In this document: in pieces, positions 6,056 to 8,142 of the stretch
Numbering within the stretch: the stretch's first letter is position 1
Layout of the letters: every line of letters starts with the position of its first letter
Origin: Dehalococcoidia bacterium UBA2979
GTDB taxonomy: Bacteria > Chloroflexota > Dehalococcoidia > UBA2979
Assembly: GCA_002348225.1 (NCBI GenBank)
Contig: DEAP01000049.1
Coordinates: forward strand, 1 to 8,142
Length of the DNA: 8,142 nt
Direction: 5' to 3'
The notes under the pieces: generated by a model
Databases searched by the model: none
What the model saw: the letters and a program-made list of their open reading frames with translations, nothing else
Told to the model about the DNA's origin: nothing
Program-made: the position numbers and the translations under genes

Positions 6056-6817
6056 CTATACCGGACGCACTGGTACGTCATGATTAGTCAAGTATTCCTT
6101 AACTTCCCCTATCGAGTATGTTCCAAAATGGAAAATAGATGCGGCCAATACCGCGTCAGCTCCCCCGATCACAAGAGCATCTAACAGATGTGACGGAGCG
6201 CCGGCTCCACCTGATGCGATAATTGGAACTGAAACCTCGTCACGGATAGCTCTGAGCAGTTCTAAGTCATAACCATCCTCGTGCCCGTCTGTATCCATTG
6301 ATGTGACAAGTAGTTCCCCTGCTCCTCTGTCTGTTACCTCGCGACTCCACTCAATCGCATCAATCCCAGTCGGGTTCCGACCACCATGAGTAAAGATTTC
6401 CCATCTGGCCGAACCTATTTTTTTTGCGTCTATCGCAAGAACAGTACATTGAGACCCAAATCCTTTAGCTGAATCTTCTATTAGTCGCGGGTTCTGCACG
6501 GCTGCTGTATTCAAGGAGACTTTATCGGCCCCTGATTCAAGCATTCGCCTAACGTCTTCGGACGAACGAACTCCTCCACCTACCGTCAGCGGTATGAAAA
6601 TCTGTTCTGCGGTTCGAGAAATAAGATCAAACGTGCTTGCTCGGTCATCCGACGACGCAGTTATATCTAGAAATACAAGTTCATCAGCTCCATCGATTTG
6701 ATATTTGGCAGCGAGCTCTACCGGGTCTCCGGCGTCGCGAAGGTTAACAAATGAAATTCCTTTGACCACCCTGCCCTGATCCACGTCAAAACAAGGGACG
6801 ATTCGCCGTGTCAGCAC
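6056..6817 (-). CDS. hisF: Imidazole glycerol phosphate synthase, cyclase subunit
   Basis: Cyclase half of IGP synthase. It uses ammonia delivered by HisH to convert PRFAR to imidazole glycerol phosphate plus AICAR. A (beta/alpha)8 barrel of 253 residues, the normal HisF length. With GTG 6817 as start, numbering agrees with the well-studied Thermotoga enzyme: catalytic Asp11 in PCFDVD and Asp130 in LAID, and ammonia-gate residues Arg5, Glu46 and Lys99. Other marks are GRVVKG 15-20, LTVGGGVR 77-84, the phosphate-site STDG-like segment TSMDTDGHEDGYDLELL 182-198, and IASGGAG 200-206. AGGGG at 6825-6829 lies 7 nt before the GTG. The alternatives at 6832 (ATG) and 6835 (GTG) overlap the hisA end and have no better RBS. 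The start is 4 nt after the hisA stop, so translational coupling is likely. Confidence 0.96.
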   Translation of the reverse strand: MLTRRIVPCFDVDQGRVVKGISFVNLRDAGDPVELAAKYQIDGADELVFLDITASSDDRASTFDLISRTAEQIFIPLTVGGGVRSSEDVRRMLESGADKVSLNTAAVQNPRLIEDSAKGFGSQCTVLAIDAKKIGSARWEIFTHGGRNPTGIDAIEWSREVTDRGAGELLVTSMDTDGHEDGYDLELLRAIRDEVSVPIIASGGAGAPSHLLDALVIGGADAVLAASIFHFGTYSIGEVKEYLTNHDVPVRPV

Positions 6818-6821
6818 AATG

Positions 6822-7538
6822 TCACCCCTCATCACCTATCCGAATTGCCTCTGTAAGATCAATGTCAGACGTATAGATAGCGCGACCAATTATCGCTCCA
6901 TGCGCACCAATTTCTTTCAGACGCAAAACATCGTCGATACTTGAAATCCCACCTGCAACGTTCAGATTAATTTTCGTGTTCGATAGTATCCGTTCACACA
7001 TATCAATATTGGGGCCGGTGGGGCGACCATCTCTTTCGATATCAGTATAAATAATATTGCTGACTCCATTTTCTTCTAAGTGTTTAAGGAAAGGAAATAA
7101 ACGTATGTCAGTCTCTTCTATCCACCCCGAGGTAGCGAGCAGTTCACCTCTAGCGTCGATCGATACTATAAGTCGATCTCCGTAGCGGTCGCTGAGATCC
7201 CGCAGCAACTTTTCGTCACGGATAGCCGAAGTACCGATGATGAACCGCTGGACTCCTATATCTAATACCTCCTGCACTGCCGATTCAGATCTCAAACCGC
7301 CACCTATTTGAATGTCCACAGGATTGGAAGAACAGATCTTCCCAACGATATCTGTGTTCACAGGATATCCTTGCTTGGCCCCATCTAGATCTACTAGATG
7401 GAGATTACGGGCACCTTTTGTGACCCATTTCGCAGCAAAATCCATTGGCGTACCGAAAACTGTTTCGCGGGCGTAATCTCCTTGCTCTAGTCGGACGGCA
7501 TTTCCACCCCGTATGTCGACTGCCGGCCAAATTTCCAT
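6822..7538 (-). CDS. hisA: ProFAR isomerase (HisA)
   Basis: Fourth step of histidine biosynthesis: an Amadori rearrangement of ProFAR to PRFAR, the substrate of HisHF. A (beta/alpha)8 barrel of 238 residues, the usual length. Asp8 in PAVDIRGG, Asp128 in SIDARGE and Thr165 in YTDIERDG match the known catalytic positions of the family. Phosphate-binding glycines appear in QIGGGLR 77-83, NVAGGIS 193-199 and IIGRAIY 216-222. The N-terminus reads GDYARETVFG and LVDLDGAKQG as in ordinary HisA, not as in bifunctional actinobacterial PriA, so no tryptophan-pathway role is implied. ATG 7538 gives the family-standard N-terminus. Its Shine-Dalgarno is weak (GAGAG at 7545-7549, 6 nt away), and the start is 13 nt after the hisH stop, suggesting coupled translation. 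Confidence 0.96.
   Translation of the reverse strand: MEIWPAVDIRGGNAVRLEQGDYARETVFGTPMDFAAKWVTKGARNLHLVDLDGAKQGYPVNTDIVGKICSSNPVDIQIGGGLRSESAVQEVLDIGVQRFIIGTSAIRDEKLLRDLSDRYGDRLIVSIDARGELLATSGWIEETDIRLFPFLKHLEENGVSNIIYTDIERDGRPTGPNIDMCERILSNTKINLNVAGGISSIDDVLRLKEIGAHGAIIGRAIYTSDIDLTEAIRIGDEG
6825..6829 (-). promoter_or_regulatory. Ribosome binding site fixing a GTG start for hisF
   Basis: AGGGG on the minus strand inside the last codons of hisA, 7 nt before GTG 6817. The spacing and the resulting HisF residue numbering (Asp11, Asp130) both favour this start over in-frame starts at 6832 and 6835. Confidence 0.7.
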
Positions 7539-7551
7539 GAGGTACTCTCAA

Positions 7552-8142
7552 TTATCCTTTACTAGTCGAATTTTCGACGAAATTCTTATATATGAGCAGA
7601 CCAGTTTCCCCACTTTTTTCAGGATGGAATTGTGTTGCTATTAAATTATCCCGGCCGACGATAGCAGGAAAGTTGACCCCCCCGTACTCTGCCCTAGCAA
7701 GCACAACTCCATCTACACTCGGTTGGGCATAATACGAATGAACGAAATACAAATATGCTCCGTCATCGAAGCCCTCAAGAATTGCGTGATCTGCGACATC
7801 ATGTATGGTATTCCATCCCATATGCGGAACCACGGTATCAGTAGGAAACCGTTCTATCGTTCCTTCCAACACTCCGAGACAGTCATGCTCACCACCTTCA
7901 TATGATTTCTCAAAAAGTGCCTGCATTCCCATACATACCCCCAAAAATGGCCTCCCAGAAGATATATATTCCAAAAGCGGTTCAGTGAGTCTCTTGGACC
8001 TCAAATTACGCATAGTATCTTCTGCAGCTCCAACTCCCGGAACTATGAGTGCAGTAGCAGACAAGACGTCTTGTGGATCAGACGTGATTTTCGGCTGCCC
8101 GCCAACATTTTCAACTGCTCGAACTACACTGAATAGATTACC
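7552..8142 (-). CDS. hisH: Imidazole glycerol phosphate synthase, glutamine amidotransferase subunit; 5' end cut by window
   Basis: Glutaminase half of IGP synthase: hydrolyses glutamine and channels ammonia into HisF. A class I (triad) amidotransferase. The frame is open to the right edge, where it reads GNLFSVVRAVENVGGQP, matching the family start M-AIIDYGMGNL-SV. About nine residues are therefore missing and 196 are visible. The oxyanion-strand loop is PGVG; the nucleophile Cys is in FLGVCMGMQALFE (visible residue 70). His173 and Glu175 in ATQFHPEKSG complete the triad, and the following Lys is also conserved. VPHMGWN and YFVHSYYA are typical HisH segments. A start at TTG 8064 would delete the conserved N-terminal strand and is wrong. 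hisA follows after 13 nt. Promoter and RBS lie beyond the window. Confidence 0.95.
   Translation of the reverse strand, partial: GNLFSVVRAVENVGGQPKITSDPQDVLSATALIVPGVGAAEDTMRNLRSKRLTEPLLEYISSGRPFLGVCMGMQALFEKSYEGGEHDCLGVLEGTIERFPTDTVVPHMGWNTIHDVADHAILEGFDDGAYLYFVHSYYAQPSVDGVVLARAEYGGVNFPAIVGRDNLIATQFHPEKSGETGLLIYKNFVENSTSKG

Larger units (their letters stand above)
2331..8142 (-). other. Predicted colinear transcription unit hisH-hisA-hisF-hisI-crotonase-aminotransferase-dehydrogenase
   Basis: Seven minus-strand genes follow each other with gaps of 13, 4, 42, 71, 33 and 18 nt. I see no stem-loop with a U-tract in any gap. The 71-nt gap 5571-5641 between hisI and the crotonase homologue is the only place where an internal promoter would fit easily, but I see no convincing -35/-10 pair there. 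Co-transcription is inferred from spacing only. Confidence 0.5.

Noticed and set aside
6822..7538. HisA as bifunctional PriA (HisA/TrpF)
   Set aside because: The N-terminal strand and the GDYARETVFG and LDGAKQG segments match ordinary HisA rather than actinobacterial PriA.
7552..8064. hisH as a complete 170-residue gene starting at TTG 8064
   Set aside because: The frame stays open to the window edge and encodes the conserved HisH N-terminal region (GNLFSVVRAVENVGG), so the gene is longer and truncated by the window.

Overview
The window is a compact stretch of bacterial chromosome with mid-range GC. It holds ten protein genes and almost no spacer. I see no tRNA, rRNA, mobile element, CRISPR or repeat array. 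The content is metabolic: CoA-thioester and amino-acid metabolism next to the last steps of the histidine pathway. HisA is of the ordinary HisA type (PAVDIRGG, then GDYARETVFG) rather than the actinobacterial PriA type. Together with the stand-alone HisI and the number of CoA-linked accessory enzymes, this makes me lean weakly toward a marine Chloroflexota (SAR202-like) or similar uncultured lineage. That placement is a guess and needs a phylogeny.

Layout. Positions 1-343 (minus) hold the N-terminal third of a family III (CaiB/BaiF) CoA-transferase that runs off the left edge. Positions 344-494 are a divergent intergenic region with a plausible plus-strand promoter. Positions 495-710 and 750-2318 (plus) are a two-gene operon for a 71-residue biotin carrier protein and a 522-residue acyl-CoA carboxyltransferase. 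From 2331 to the right edge everything is on the minus strand. In transcription order it is hisH (5' end cut by the window), hisA, hisF, hisI, a crotonase-fold protein, a class III aminotransferase and a D-2-hydroxyacid dehydrogenase. Gaps within this run are 4-71 nt, so it may be one transcription unit. It meets the carboxyltransferase gene tail to tail with 12 nt between stops.

How the genes work together. HisH and HisF form the glutamine amidotransferase/cyclase (IGP synthase). HisA supplies its substrate PRFAR, and HisI acts one step before HisA. The carrier and carboxyltransferase are two of the three parts of a biotin-dependent acyl-CoA carboxylase. The biotin carboxylase is not in the window. 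The crotonase homologue, aminotransferase and dehydrogenase look like a small catabolic cassette attached to the his genes. Their substrates cannot be read from sequence.

No clearly novel system is visible. The points most worth a second look are the crotonase homologue that lacks both canonical catalytic glutamates, the carboxylase without a biotin carboxylase and with an atypical carboxyltransferase, and the joining of his biosynthesis to catabolic genes. Start codons were revised for the biotin carrier (ATG 495), hisF (GTG 6817) and hisI (ATG 6013).
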